Positions 50,801 through 63,899 of a stretch of DNA of 64,000 nucleotides are shown here, in pieces. The notes beneath the pieces are model-generated. The model made no database searches. It was not told where the DNA came from and was given only the letters and a program-made list of their open reading frames with translations. The stretch covers positions 5,461,501 through 5,525,500 of the forward strand of contig NC_135007.1 in NCBI RefSeq assembly GCF_051020985.1, in the 5' to 3' direction. The position numbers and the translations under genes were made by a program. Numbering within the stretch: position 1 is the stretch's first letter; the number at the start of each line of letters is the position of its first letter. This DNA is from Nomia melanderi (taxonomy: Eukaryota; Arthropoda; Insecta; Hymenoptera; Halictidae).

Positions 50801-53250
50801 TTCTGTGAGATGAAAATCCCACGGCAATTTCGTATCAGTTAACGGTGAAGATTTACAAAGCGGGACCCAGTTTTGGGAGTTTACGAGAGTTTCGAAGTAA
50901 TGTGGCGCTAGCCGTTACTAATTTCGACGGAAATTTCGAAATTTTATACGCGCGTTTATAAGTTTCCACCGTTCCATCGTAAAGTCGGATATTTAGATAC
51001 ACGATGCACTTGAATACAGGAGTATTCGTTACGGGCCTATAAAGGAAATAAGTTACGCCGGGACTGGTGCATTTCTTTATGTGCACATAAATAAAACTAA
51101 TTAACAGCCGTACTATTTACACAATTCAGTTCTGAAATACAACTGAATTGTTCTAACAGTGAAATTCTTCGAAGCCTGAGTAAAAATAGATCCAGGTGGA
51201 ATAGCTTGAACAATTGCAGTAGAATATTTACTGTTACTCGTAGACGAGGAAACGAACCACTTCAATTTGACACGGCTGCAGCTTTTACGATAAGAGCCTG
51301 GAAAACTGATTACTGAAAATGTAAAGTTTTAAGAATGAACGCGGGCAAAGATGCGTCGCAAGGCGGTAGTCGTACGAAAGTCTACTTGTTATTACCCATT
51401 TTAGTACCCATCCCCCTGACAAACAAGGAACACGCGTCGTAAACTCGAGAGAGTTCCCGGTAACTTTCTCCGTGATCAACTAAGACTCGGCCATAACATG
51501 CGTTCTATCACATTGTGATAAATTTCGGAAAACGGGTTTATGCGGCTTATCCTCATCTTCCGCTGTAACTTTGCATTTTCTGGTTAAGTATATTGAAGTT
51601 AAGGCTATTCTCAAATGTTAAGACAAGAGAAACATAAACACAGTATGGTTAAAAAAGAACAGATGTGAACTTTTCTTTCGTTACGTGCATTGTTAAAAGA
51701 GTTTTATAGACATTTTTAAACAAATTTTTATGGATTTCCGGAATGATTCGGAATTTTATTATAGAATTTTTATGGTAGCTTCATTGTATGTCAACATTGA
51801 AATTTATTGGAATAACTGCAGTAATCAATAAATTATGTGTCATCAACATGTATTATTTGTTCCTGAAATTATGACCATAATTCAACCATAGGAACACTAT
51901 GGAATACAATAAAATAAGCAATTATACGGACATCCATCAATTTAGTAATAATTTTATGACAAAGGAAATAAATTCCCATTCGGTCCCAATTTCTCTACAT
52001 TAATTCATAATTATTCAATAAAGTAGTATAGCCGTTATATAACCTTAATGAAATATTAATAAATTCCGTGAAATATATATATGCATTAAGTCCATGCTGA
52101 TTTTTATTTTCGCTATCAGTGGTGAGTATCACTGAACATGACCATTATTGTCGTTGTATCTTGATCTCCTGTATTACTTTCCAGGACATCTTTATGAATA
52201 TACATTTTTTTAAAAAGTTTTTATTTTTATTTCTTTATATTTTCTTAAAGTATCTTTATAAATTTCATAGTATAAAGTGACACACTTATGAATTTCTCTC
52301 TTGAAGTTTTATATATTTTCATTATGAATTTTCTAACTATATTACAGTAAAACAAGTATACAATATTTTTATGTATGCAAATTTAACATCAATATGAGAA
52401 ATGTATTGAAATATAAAATATAATTCAATTTAGTAGTGCCTTTAGTGAAATGTTAACATGTTGAAAATATCAGTACAGAAAGTAAACGTGCGTAAAAGTA
52501 AAGAAAGTGTTATATTGTATGAAAATTTGCAGTCTAGCGATGAAATGTGTACATTTCTATAGAGAATTAAAATTTGGTTAACTTTTAACTATCGAGGTGA
52601 AAAAGACTTACACTACAACTATTCTTGGCATGTGAGATCAAAATGCACTTTAAAATGCGAAAAAAGCATTGCTTAAAATAAAATTAAAAGAAGTTTTACT
52701 TACAACTTTTTTAATGCATTTTCCTTACTCACCAGATCAAAGAAACGAGCGAACAACATTTATTCCAATCAAACTTCTTCATTAATTTCTTTGGGCTACA
52801 GTTCATTGCCACATATTTTTTCCCTCAGCCCAACATCAGTAGTTATAAGTTAGATAATACCATTATTTATGAATTATAATTTGGGTGAATAGATAGCACG
52901 TTATCAAAATTAGAATGTTCTAAAACAATTTAAAGTGATGAAAAATAAATATACGAAGGAACATTTGATTTTGAACACATTTGTTTGGTCCCTAGTACCA
53001 ACATTGGTAGTCAAGGATTAAAATTGGCATGTTCGCGACCACGCGTAACATGTCTGACACAGCGCTTTTTTCAGAGAGCCTAGCGTTACATCTGCGTAAT
53101 GCGGTTGATTACCGTTGCTACGATGATATTAACATCTATTTGGCGCATGCTATACCCTATTGTCGCTTTAGCTATATTAAAATATCACACATATGACATT
53201 TGCATAAAATGTTTTGTTTCGTTTATTTGTTATGTTTTAATTATACGAAT
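44881..53250. other. long intergenic or intronic stretch, no supported gene
   Basis: Over 8 kb without a convincing exon. CpG-rich blocks at about 45.0-45.8 kb, 46.2-46.6 kb, 48.5-50.1 kb and 50.6-51.1 kb produce short open frames on both strands (none over about 105 codons) that I cannot assign. The 51.5-53.2 kb part is very AT-rich. It could be intron of a gene extending outside the window. Confidence 0.4.
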
Positions 53251-53276
53251 AACACTATGTGTTAACACTATGTGTT
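53251..53276. repeat. 13-bp tandem duplication abutting a MITE
   Basis: AACACTATGTGTT occurs twice in tandem at 53251-53263 and 53264-53276, directly against the element whose end reads AACACTAGAAC. Confidence 0.85.
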
Positions 53277-53499
53277 AACACTAGAACTATCGAGCATTTA
53301 ATACGATTAGTATGTAATCCATACAAGAGTTTCAACAATAGATTATTTTCAATTTCTTCAGACATTCATTATAGTGTTCAAGTGAAACTATTTATTTTTA
53401 GGATCATTCCGAATATTCAATGCTTTTAAGATATCAATAATTGTGAAACACAGAAATCGAAACCTGTCATTTTGACTGGTATGGTAGTTCTAGTGTTAA
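53275..53499. mobile_element. TTAA-flanked MITE, family 1, subtype 2
   Basis: The 225-bp element is flanked by TTAA, with ends CACTAGAACTA and TAGTTCTAGTG in inverted orientation and a subterminal palindromic motif CAGTCAAAATGAC (read on the minus strand). The copies at 59777-59998 (inverted) and 1642-1818 (deleted) belong to the same subtype. Confidence 0.85.
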
Positions 53500-53559
53500 T
53501 GTCCTCTAGGATCTACGATTAGTTTACCCTGATTCGTTTAAAGGTCCTCAAAGTTCGAA

Positions 53560-53927
53560 GCACGTGGTATTGCATATGCGCACTAGTGATAGGAGCACGT
53601 GGCCGGCTCGAACCGCGAGTCGGTGGGTTTCGGGTGGTTTCGCGAGCCGACGATCAAAGGACCGGCGGCAGTCGCGCGCCGGCCGCTGCCTCGAGAGGGT
53701 GTTTGTGTTTATGTTATCGCGATGAAAATTTGGCCGCCGTAGAGGTTATGTTTACGCGTGTCGCGGGAACCGGACCGAACACGCATGTCTTTCCGTGTTT
53801 ATCTTTTTCTCAAAAATCGGATTCGTCGCCTCGCGTACATCGATAACTAACCTGTCGGTCCTTTTCCATTATTCGTTTACCGTTCGAGAAACAACCTCAC
53901 GACGTGTGACGATCGCTGGATACCACT
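53560..53927 (+). other. candidate noncoding first exon with CpG-rich promoter
   Basis: A sharply bounded CpG-rich block inside AT-rich DNA ends at 53927 in a strong donor context (CACT followed by GTAAGT). The only sizeable plus-strand frame (53586-53846) closes before the donor and resembles nothing, so this would be a 5' UTR exon of a gene continuing to the right. The left limit is approximate. Confidence 0.3.
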
Positions 53928-53929
53928 GT

Positions 53930-56491
53930 AAGTACAAGCCTCAATCCAGTCACTGTCTTCTTTAATAAAACAATTTATGAATTTCTTTAATACAATCACT
54001 TTTTATGACTTGGAGCTGACGTTGTTAAAAACGTGCTTTTACCGAAACCCAAACATGGCGACCGACATTTCCATTTATACAATCATATACGCTACTATTT
54101 TGAACGAATTTTGTCTTATACATTCAATAAAATATTGGTACAATTATAAACAGGCAAGTTGAAATTGAACATGTTATTCGTGCACATATTTTATGAGTTT
54201 CTAATCTTGGCACAACTATTCGAGTATTACACTCAAGGTAGCAGATTCGTCATGGACGTTAATTAGTTTACTGTCAAATCACTTTGCAATGTTTTTATAC
54301 CTTCGTTGTATATATTTTACTCCAGTACAATTTTCTTGAACCATTTCGCACAATATTATTTTACGATTCAAAATCGTATATTTTGACCGCTATTCCTTTC
54401 AACTCCAAGCCACTCAAAGCTTTTGTAAATCCAAATAAACTCCAAAGAAAATGATCAGTATCACACGTGCTTTTATCGTAAGGCGCATCGAACCAATCTC
54501 GCCTCGCGCACAATACGCGCATCTTAAGTGTAGTTTAGGTCATGCATTGCACACGTGAGGGTGCACCTTAATCTCGAGCCATTTTAATCTGCGAATACCC
54601 TATTTCCTATTGAACTCTCAGTAATCCTTTGTTTCTCGAAACATTGTAATTTCGTTTCGAAATATCGAAGCTGGTGTCGTCGAAGAAAAGAAGCGACAAA
54701 TGTGACGTTGATTTATAAAACGCGATACGATCTATTGCGTATCACCGGAAATCGACGTCCGTCGTGGTTTATCTCGCAATAAATGTAATCGAAGGAGAAC
54801 AACGCGATGCGTTCTGCCGCAGTATATTTTTCCATCCTTCGAAAATGGCTTCACAATATTTTTTCCGCGGAACTTTGCTTCTGATTCGAAGCAGCTTCAT
54901 TTCCGTGCAGTTCCGCCGCGGAGCGAGATTCGAAAGGCCGTATATAACGCGCGCGAATTCTGGCCAGAACAATGGCGCGAGTTTTAATATTGTTCGACCG
55001 CTCATAACCGCCGCTGACCGTGGATGAATTACGGCGGCGGACGTGTTTGAATACCCGACCGTTGATAACAATTTTGCAATCGGCCGTATCCGGCCCTTTT
55101 CCATCGTGCAATCGTTACGAGCGAATAAATTATGCGATACAAATGATGGCCCGGAATGCACCGGACCGTAATTACTCGATGCGATTTGTCGAGAATTCGA
55201 TGGGCGATGATTTGAGCGCGGATCAGCCAGAAACCGAGCAGCCGATTTTTATTACGAAATACACTGACCGCGTGGACTGGTTGTCTGATGATAATTCCCA
55301 GGATCTACTGTTGGAATGTATTGTTTAACCGCTGGACTTGAATTGTTACTGTACACGGGATAACAATTTCGAATATAAACGGTTTAACATTTCGGTGTAA
55401 CTGTTTAACATTTCTGTCTAGAAATTCTGCTTTCACAAAGTTATGTTGCGTTACTGATTTTCGATTAGTTATCGGTGATAGTGCGTTATGCTGTTAATTG
55501 CGGTGGGATGTTACATAGTAGGTGATTAATGTGTGATGCGTTATGTTCGCTTTGTAGAGGAAAATTTTGTTCTTAGCACGAGAGAATATACATATATAAT
55601 TCTGATGAAATACCTAGTTAATTTATATTACAAAAATGGGGACAATCAGTATATTTTTCTCAAATGATGTTTATAAATGACGGAATAATTTTTATAGTTC
55701 TTAAGTTTTCAATTTTTGCGTTTTATATCGTATTTTTCATCGGATAAACAAAATTCAGAGATATCATTCCGAAGAGAATATGACTAATTTGATTTAGAAG
55801 TTTCTAAATATTACAAGTATATATTTGTAATAATTAAAGAATATTTTCTAATGTATTTCAATGTTCACGAATGTTCCGGCGTATTTATCCACAATTAAGC
55901 TTCAGAGGGTTAACATGATGCGCACATTCCTTTGGTTTCTACAATGCAAATGCCCTATAAAATTGAGTTCGTTTCTTTTGATTAGTTGGTTGCTATCACG
56001 GATCCAGTCCGATTGTAATTACGATTGGTTTTGACGCCCTTAATCGTGCCGGAAATGGGAAGAGCAGTGTGCAATCACTGTCAGTCGTCCGATCCAACGC
56101 CATGACACGGACATTTATAAACTGTTTCGTAATCGAGAGATTAAAGTGCGTCGAGGGCAGGTGGAGGCAGGCTGTTTTACCCGCTGCTTCCCTTGCAGAA
56201 CTGCCTGAGTTTAATTCGATCTGGTGTTCCGGCTCCGAATGATACGCGCGACGTCAAATTTCGAACGAGGACGACAGGCGGAGAGAAAACACTCAGCCTC
56301 TTTATTAAATTTCCGTCGAGACAAACCAGCACGAATCGTTTCCAGCTTCTCCGCTTGAGCTGCATTTATTGTGGAATATTTTCATCCGATGCTGGGAAAC
56401 ACGGAAGCTGGGCTGTAAAGCTCCCGCGAATATCGAAGTCTTTCTAAGTTCTTGAAGTATACCGACGTATCGTTTGAACGCGTTACGAATA
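53930..56491. other. intergenic or intronic; CpG-rich block at 54.7-55.3 kb
   Basis: A CpG-rich block at about 54.7-55.3 kb holds open frames of 86-130 codons on both strands, mutually overlapping and unassignable. No exon is supported. Confidence 0.4.
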
Positions 56492-57214
56492 TACGGGGTG
56501 TCATGTAACCGGTAGTACAACCGCATAGGGGCTGATCCTATATCAAAAAATAATCCTCATATGAGGATTCTTTGTTTTCGAGGAAATCGACTTTGAATAT
56601 TTGCCGGGTACTTGACCATGTCTCGTTATTGGATCTCGTAAAGATTCTTGACGTCACGGAAATGTTTACTGTAGCTGAGAATTATAAATACGCAATGAAA
56701 TAATATGTTACAATGACCATAGGCTTTATTGTTACAGAAATTGTTGAAAATGTTGTCCATTCTGTCGAATACATAATTTTGCTCTTCCAATTAAGTTTGT
56801 AGGAACGCTTTTTAACGCGTTCTATTGTTTACTGTATGAAATGCTACAATAAGTAGGGCGTGCACCGATTCTCTTTGTCCCTATGTACGTTCAGCTTGTG
56901 GGTAGTCGGCCAAGGCTTGAAAGTATTACTGTAGGATAATAAGGATAGTAGGGCAGTAAGTAAAATAAACATTTTCGTGACACTGGAAATGTTTGTCAAC
57001 ATAAACTTCAATCGTGACAATTGTCTACAGTCAGATCCGATAATGAGACACAGTCAAGTGCACACATATATTTAAATATACGGAAAATATTTAAAGTCGA
57101 TTTTTTCAAAAACAGAGCCTCATATGCAACAATTTTATTCTACATTTTCAACTTATTTTTTCACGTAGAATCACGCCCTATCCAGTTGTACCATTAGTTA
57201 CATGACACCCTGTA
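56492..57214. mobile_element. TA-flanked DNA transposon with long inverted repeats
   Basis: The 723-bp element has TA at both ends and ends reading TACGGGGTGTCATGTAAC and, inverted, TACAGGGTGTCATGTAAC. Similarity between the two ends extends about 110-130 bp inward, through GTACAAC, ATAGGG, TGATxCTA, CATATGAG and AATCGACTTTxAATATTT; the left arm is shorter by a deletion. TA target sites suggest the Tc1/mariner superfamily. The middle (about 56606-57082) has no intact transposase, so it is non-autonomous. Confidence 0.75.
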
Positions 57215-57693
57215 TTAAAAAAAGGTAATAACATAGATGTCAAAGTAATTTAACGTTCACGATGACACGTACACAACAATCTCTCTTTTCTTATTTCGGG
57301 ATATGACGAACGATTTTGTAAATTCTTGAACGGCACGTGACCAGATAGGCCGGGCGATAAAAAAAGGGACAATGCTCGCAATCGATGAAGCTATTGTAAC
57401 AGCTGACGTAACCATCTACCGACCAGCCTTTTGCGGAACCGCCCGCATAAGCGAAAACCAGCTCCCGTCGGCGGCCATGCGAAATTTTGCAAAATTCTGC
57501 CCCTTTGAGCCTCGCCGCTGATCACCGCTTGTTCCACCTTATCGCGTACTAATACATCCCGACGATCATCGATTGCGATCACGGATTACGGAGGAATTCG
57601 CGGCGTGCCGGTTCCAATTGAACAATTGTAAAACTTCGATCAGAGTTTCGCACCCAGTGGATGTTAATCGGAGACTATAATTATTTTTGGATG
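57215..57693. other. short spacer between two mobile elements
   Basis: No gene is seen. A CpG-rich part at 57.35-57.6 kb has minor open frames only. Confidence 0.5.
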
Positions 57694-57933
57694 TTAACCA
57701 GTTAACTGTGGAATTTAATTTAAAAACTCTCTCATTGCGTGTGCAATAAAGTATATATTCGTCGAACACAATGAAAATGTATACCTATAATACATTCTGA
57801 CGAAAAACTAAAGCGAAACGAAAATGAATTACATGTGTATCTGAAAAAATAACTAATTTACCGTTGAAAATATTAATATCATTTCGAGTTTTAAGATGAT
57901 GTGTATACTCGTTAAACGTAGTTAACTGGTTAA
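57694..57933. mobile_element. TTAA-flanked MITE, family 2
   Basis: The 240-bp element has ends TTAACCAGTTAACT and AGTTAACTGGTTAA, a perfect 14-bp inverted repeat that includes the TTAA. It is the better-preserved partner of 42214-42462. Confidence 0.82.
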
Positions 57934-59776
57934 CGAACATTGGTGCAGAACTGTGAGTTTAGTGCGCTGGTTCGTTGATAAGAGTTACGTGTTTCTTTCG
58001 GGAGGCGAAGAAAGGGAAATAAGGAACTGCCGATCCGACGGCTTCTCTATCTCTTTATCCGAGGCTTTCTAGATCATCTCGCGGAGATGCTTCGAACAAT
58101 CATAAATCACAAAAGAATGGCCGGCTGACAAAGGTGTTGAGCAAAGGGACGGGGGAAACGAGGGTGTAGATAGATAAAAGGGGAAAGAAAGGGAAAGATG
58201 TTCAAAAGAGGGGGTGGAGGAAGGGGCGAGCGCCGCTTCCGGCTCTTCCCTTGCTCCAACTTCTTCCATCGTTCGTATCAGTGTCGGCTTTCTTTCTATC
58301 TCGGTACGATTAAGATGTCCCCACAGTCGCCGCGAGTTATTGTCGAATAAAATGCCGCGATTAGGCCAGATTGCGAGGAATGGAGTGGAAGTTCGCGGCA
58401 TTTTCGTTTCACGATTCCCCTTCCCGTGAAAGAGATTCAGTAATCTCCGTTGAAAGAGATGGGACATTATCTTCTGTTAATATTTTAACATTCTATACTA
58501 ATTTAACGTTTTTGATTAATTCTAGAGACTGGAAGATTGGAAAATGTATCGATAATGCATATATATTTAAAAACAAGTTTCTTTATTTATTCATCATTTC
58601 TTCGACGGAAATTGAAATATGCTGCGGAATTTTAAAAGAATACAACTTTTGTATTATTTTAATGAATTTAGTTAAAGCAACTTGCATAATTTACGGTTTT
58701 TATTAAGAAATAGGGTCACAGGTTTCTAAGTGATATACCATTGTTAGTCCTCATTGATATTAGAGCATAATGCCCATTTTACCAGTTACCTTACAGACAA
58801 ATGACGAATCAAATATTTATCCTATTTACAAGCGTTACTTTACATTTATAAGTGCTATATTATCTCGAGCACTTTATTGTCCTCGAGATTAGCCATCTTG
58901 TGCTAACTTAATCCTTATCAATACAATTGCGGACCAGTAACATTAGAATTGCGTTCGCACGTGACTGGGTTTCAATATCTGGAATATGCTTTCAGTAATT
59001 ACAGTAGTTCCAAACTGTAATAGAATCCGATATCAAGCATATGTTCAGCACGAGGAATCAGCGTTGTGTTCTTAAAGCTTCTATTTTCTTCGTGTAACAT
59101 GAATTTCTGGCCGATGCTATAATTAATCTAGGAGAAAAAGGCATTCGTTGGGGCAAACAAGGCAGTATCAGGCGAAGTTATCCCGCAAAAACGACCTCTC
59201 GAAGCGAATGTACGCGGATCCAAAAAGTCGCCGGCCAGTCTGCGACGCGAAACTGCCCCAAATATACGACGTTGCATTACCGCGAGCTGGAAAACTCGTT
59301 TCGTTGTTTCTTCTCGACCAACAGGAAGAAGCCACGCAACTTCTCGGAGTCCTTCTGACCACGAAAGAATCGTTACATTGAATTAAAGTCGAATAAAACG
59401 GCGTGCTTCGGAATGGCTCTGAACGTAGTCGGTAACAGACAATGTCGTTCCATCGCGATTTTACGAGTATTTTCGGCATTGGTGAAACAACCGCAAACAT
59501 CTAACGACGTGCTCCCGCGCCGATCGAATCACGAACACCGCACCGGTCCGAATGGGTGCCGCTAACAATGCACTCCAAAATTACGGGAAATAACGTTGCA
59601 TCTTGATTATTCAAAATCCGTATGGAAATACCCGATGTTGCGCATTGTATTTATACCCTACAAAATTTGCAACATTTGTAAATAAATTTAGGAAGTTTGT
59701 ATTCCATTTTTCTGGACTGAGTGTACGTAATTTGCCGTTTATTCAGAGATTTTATATCAAGTAGAATCTTTAATTA
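57934..59776. other. intergenic or intronic, no supported gene
   Basis: Purine/pyrimidine-skewed DNA at 58.1-58.3 kb creates a 132-codon minus-strand frame of low complexity (Ser/Pro/Leu), which is rejected. Nothing else is recognised. Confidence 0.45.
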
Positions 59777-59998
59777 TTGACAGTAAAATTACCGTACCAG
59801 TCAAAATGACTGGTTTCGATCTTTTTATTTCACAAGTATTGGTACCTTCAAAGCATTGAATATTCGAAATGATTTTGAAAATAAATAGTTTCACTTGAAT
59901 ACCATAATGAATGCCTGAAGAAACTGAAAATAATCTATTGTTACACTTTTTATAGGGTCATGTCAATCGTTTCAAATGCTTGGTAGTTTTAGTTTTAA
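59777..59998. mobile_element. TTAA-type MITE, family 1, subtype 2 (inverted copy)
   Basis: The 222-bp element aligns with the reverse complement of 53275-53499, sharing ACCAGTCAAAATGAC, AAGCATTGAATATTCG, AAATAGTTTCACTTGAA and GAAAATAATCTATTGTT. The left end has decayed to TTGACAGTAAAATTACC; the right end is GGTAGTTTTAGTTTTAA. Confidence 0.8.
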
Positions 59999-62900
59999 TA
60001 AAGTTAACACATAAAATTTCATTCTCTTATTTGATTACTTTAATTTTGTTCAGGATTAAATATAAAAATTGTTTAATAACGAGTAGGAGTTGTGCATTCG
60101 CAAAGTTGCTATTATTTTCACGTCTACTTGATATGTTGAATTGCAAAAAAGAAAGAGTAGAAGTTTTGGAGCGAAGTGAAAAACATATTTTTGTTCAACG
60201 CCTTCAATGTTTTCATGATATCGAGAGAGAATGGAAACGCATTTGTACGTGGATCGTTTTGTGTGGGTTGATTAAACTCCACGCAAGATCGATTCTCTCG
60301 ATCCTGGGGAATTTCTCGTGGCTTAATAGACCGCAAAGAGTTTCTTCGGTACACTTTTCAACTGTCTGTACGTTCTCTGGGGCTAGTTTACGCGATACGC
60401 TCCACTCTGAAAGCAGAGTAAAATAAATTGAACGAAATCCCTTAGACAAATTCCTTCTTGTTATCCGGGGACCGCAAGGTAGCCACCGGCCAATCCGATT
60501 GTCGAACCGCGGCGAAATCAGAGTGTGGCTATCTATCTTTACACCACAAATTCAATAACGTTAACTGACGAGTGAGATAAAAATTGTAATTTATTATTTA
60601 TCGCTTTTTAAACGTTCTTCTTTAAATTGTGTTGGCGAATAATGAATTATTAATCGTAGCTTCATTTTCAATACCCACAGCCTATTACCTAGGTAACTCG
60701 TTCATGATGTTATTACGTGTTGAAAGCAAAGTGTGTGAGAGAACTGATATAGTTTATAATAACATTATCAAACTAATAGTAGTCCGAATAAATGCCTAAA
60801 TAATTAGTGGCATAACAAAATTTACGTGGAGTGTAGTTTCACTTATGAACTGCCCTTCGGCCCATAGATTGAGCATAATTTGTTTTTCATATGCAGAGTT
60901 ATTATCAAAAGCCAGACATCAATCTTACTTACTGCGAATGAGTAAATTTAATCTAACTTTCAGTTCTCCTAGAAAAACATATTTTTTGTTTTGAAATATT
61001 ATTCACGTAGATTGAAACATTCATTACAATTTTCAGCGTAAAAATGCGAAACGGTGCGCGTTAACGCGTGAAATTTTAATGAAATGTTAACCATTTCGCG
61101 TCATCGAGCAGGCACTGCATCCTCTCGACACGCGGATCATTTATACCCGTCACAGGTCGCGGTGTCGCGGTACAAATGATTTCGAAAACGCAAGAGTCGA
61201 CAAATAAATTTTAGTTTTACAGGGCTCGCGGTGCGCATGGAAGACCAATGATTGTTGCGTTCTATTTACAACAATAAATTTCAGCCGAACCCCGCATGTA
61301 AAACGTGAATTCGTTCGATAAAACTCCCAGAAACACGACGGGTTTCCTTTCCCGGCCAATGAGAAATATTGAATCCATCTTAGCATTAAATTCACGGACA
61401 TTTATTGTATTGCTTCTAGAACAATAAGGGTTCGTTCATATTGATCGTGGAAATTAGATTTTCCAAAGCAGAGGATTGGGATACATATTCGTGTAATTGT
61501 ATTTGACGGATCAAACAATTATTCGGCGAATGATTATCCGTAAAATTGACGAGTTTCATAAATATTCCGTTAAGGGGGTGTTTTAATGTAACTGAAGATG
61601 AAAATTTGGTAAAAATTATTAGCAATTACTAGCGCTACTAATTTTTAGAAACATATTTTTTGAGAGTTACACTTTCAATATAGGCATCTAATAAGAAAGA
61701 AATTAATTTTTTAAATGATTAAACTAGAATAATATCCTTGTGCTGAAATATGGCCCGTTTATAAAAACTAAAAATTTTCTTTGGAGCGTTGTCACGGTTT
61801 AACTTTTCTGTATTGACTGCAACTTGAAAAAGAAAACGTTCTTCGCCTGTTTTCACCGATTTGTATGTGGGGAGTTCTGATATTTCGTTTAATGGATCAC
61901 TGCGTTCAATTAAGCTTCGAGAACATACACACATAGCAATGTTTCCCTTTCATCGAAGGAACGTCGCTAAATAGCGTGCACTTAATTAGCGATCCCATTG
62001 ATTCAGAATTCAGTCCCTTGCTTCATTCCTCGGAGATGTGGAAACTTCGTTAACCCCTTGAGGTTCACTTTGCTTACTTTAGTGAGGTATACGTGAACTT
62101 TGTAAGCTTATTTGAATTTAAAAGTAAGGTAAGCGATATACCTACCATTAGCAATCATGTTTTTATCGATAGGCAGTCGATTACTTTATTACATCGAATG
62201 TGACCGATAAAAAAATATGTATTAGTTATTGACAAATAAAATAACTTCAAACTTAATGTGCGTTGTCGTCTTGGTAAGTAATTAATAAGAATATATTTAC
62301 TTACTAAAACCATAGAACTTTAAATATTAAAATATTTTACTTATTCTTCGATTATTCCGTCATTTATTTTCTTACTAAAATATTGGTTACAAAACGTAAT
62401 TGGTACCAACGATTGATATAAGAATGAAGCTAATATTTATTTAAGGATTAGAAAACAGAAAATCTAAAATCAGAAAGTCGTTTGGAATCATCTCACGCGC
62501 TGATCTTGGGGTTGAATAGGAGCGGTCGAAATTTTTTCTGGTCACTGCGACACCGGTGACTGATGTGCATTCGTTTCTCGCGCAATGCATGCCCAGTACG
62601 CCGAACGAACTCGTCGACTCGAATAATTTGTCGGCAAAAACTGCCACCCTTTCACTCCCTTGATACGTCTGCTCGCATTAATTCACGGTAATTTTCGGGT
62701 CGGTCAGTAATGAAGCGCGTAGAGACGTGCGCGCGACAGTGAGCCCGAAGTTCATTCCGCAAATTTTCGCTGTAACGATTATTTATGGCTGCCAGATTGG
62801 CAATTACGCTTGTTTCACGAGCGTGTAAATTACACAGCAAACGATTTCCAGCGTAAAAAATGAATCGAGCGGCTATGGATACAATTTTTTTGTCCCTCTT

Positions 62901-63890
62901 TTTTTCGTTACCAGTACTATTTAACATGGATAGCATCGAAGAAATAATATTTGAAATATTTGAAAAACTATTTTCATGTTTATCCACTTCGTGAGTGTTG
63001 AGATGTTTGCTGATTTAAAAGTTAATATTGGAAGTTTTTTAATTAATTTTTATGATGTTTATGTAAATAATTTGTTTATAGAATAGTTCCACTCATAATT
63101 TAGATAACTTATGATTACGTGAAAATGAAAGAACATCGAAATGATTATAAAAGTTCTGATATTTATTTCAAGCCTCACTAATTATGTACAATGTTTAAAA
63201 ATGCACATGTTTATTTGTAGTGTTAGGTTACTTTGAATTGGAACTTTTAATTTTTTTCTAAATTGTTTAAATTCACAAAAACACTAGTATAATTCATATT
63301 GCACCTTTCAATATACATTTCCATTCTAGTTCAATGCGTCACTGTAAATGCAGACGTTCCAAAGTTCCAGTAATTGCCTAACAGTTTTTCAAGTTTATTT
63401 ATTTTCCCAATAAACGTCCTTATTTTTGAGCGTGGATATATACGTATGTATAAAAAAACAAATTCCCACATTTCGTGACACGAGAACGTGAAAAACTGAC
63501 CGATTTTTAAAAGCATGTAAGCTCGATTCAATAACCCATCGAAGCATGGAAGTCCGACACTTTATATCGTAACATATTGTGAACTGAACTTTCGACTCAT
63601 CGACTGCATGGAAACGTATTTGTCCGAGCAACTGCTTCGTCACGTTCCCTGCACACTGTCATAGCAATAAAACTTTTCTCGACAAAATAAGTACTGTGTA
63701 AATACATACATGTATATCGCACAGTCGCCGTACCACGATGGCACAGCAAATAGAAAAGTGTGATTTAAAACGCAGTAACGATCGGCTTTTAAATTAACGA
63801 AATTGAAATGGTCTCGAATTATCGTTGCAGGAATTCCGCGAGATAACGTCGTCACATGTATTCCGTATTATTTAGTGGATGATACGTTTT
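59999..63890. other. intergenic or intronic, no supported gene
   Basis: The open frame overlapping 59980-60426 begins inside the MITE end and has no recognisable domain. Other frames are short and unassignable. Confidence 0.45.
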
Positions 63891-63899
63891 AACCGTGAC

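Noticed and set aside
42235..57769. Similar short minus-strand peptides near 42.3 and 57.7 kb as a gene family
   Set aside because: Both lie inside copies of MITE family 2; the likeness is inherited from the repeat DNA and the frames are not otherwise conserved.
58069..58467. 132-codon minus-strand frame
   Set aside because: Low-complexity Ser/Pro/Leu composition follows from a purine-rich tract; no family resemblance.
59980..60426. 148-codon plus-strand frame
   Set aside because: It starts inside the end of a MITE copy and resembles no known protein.
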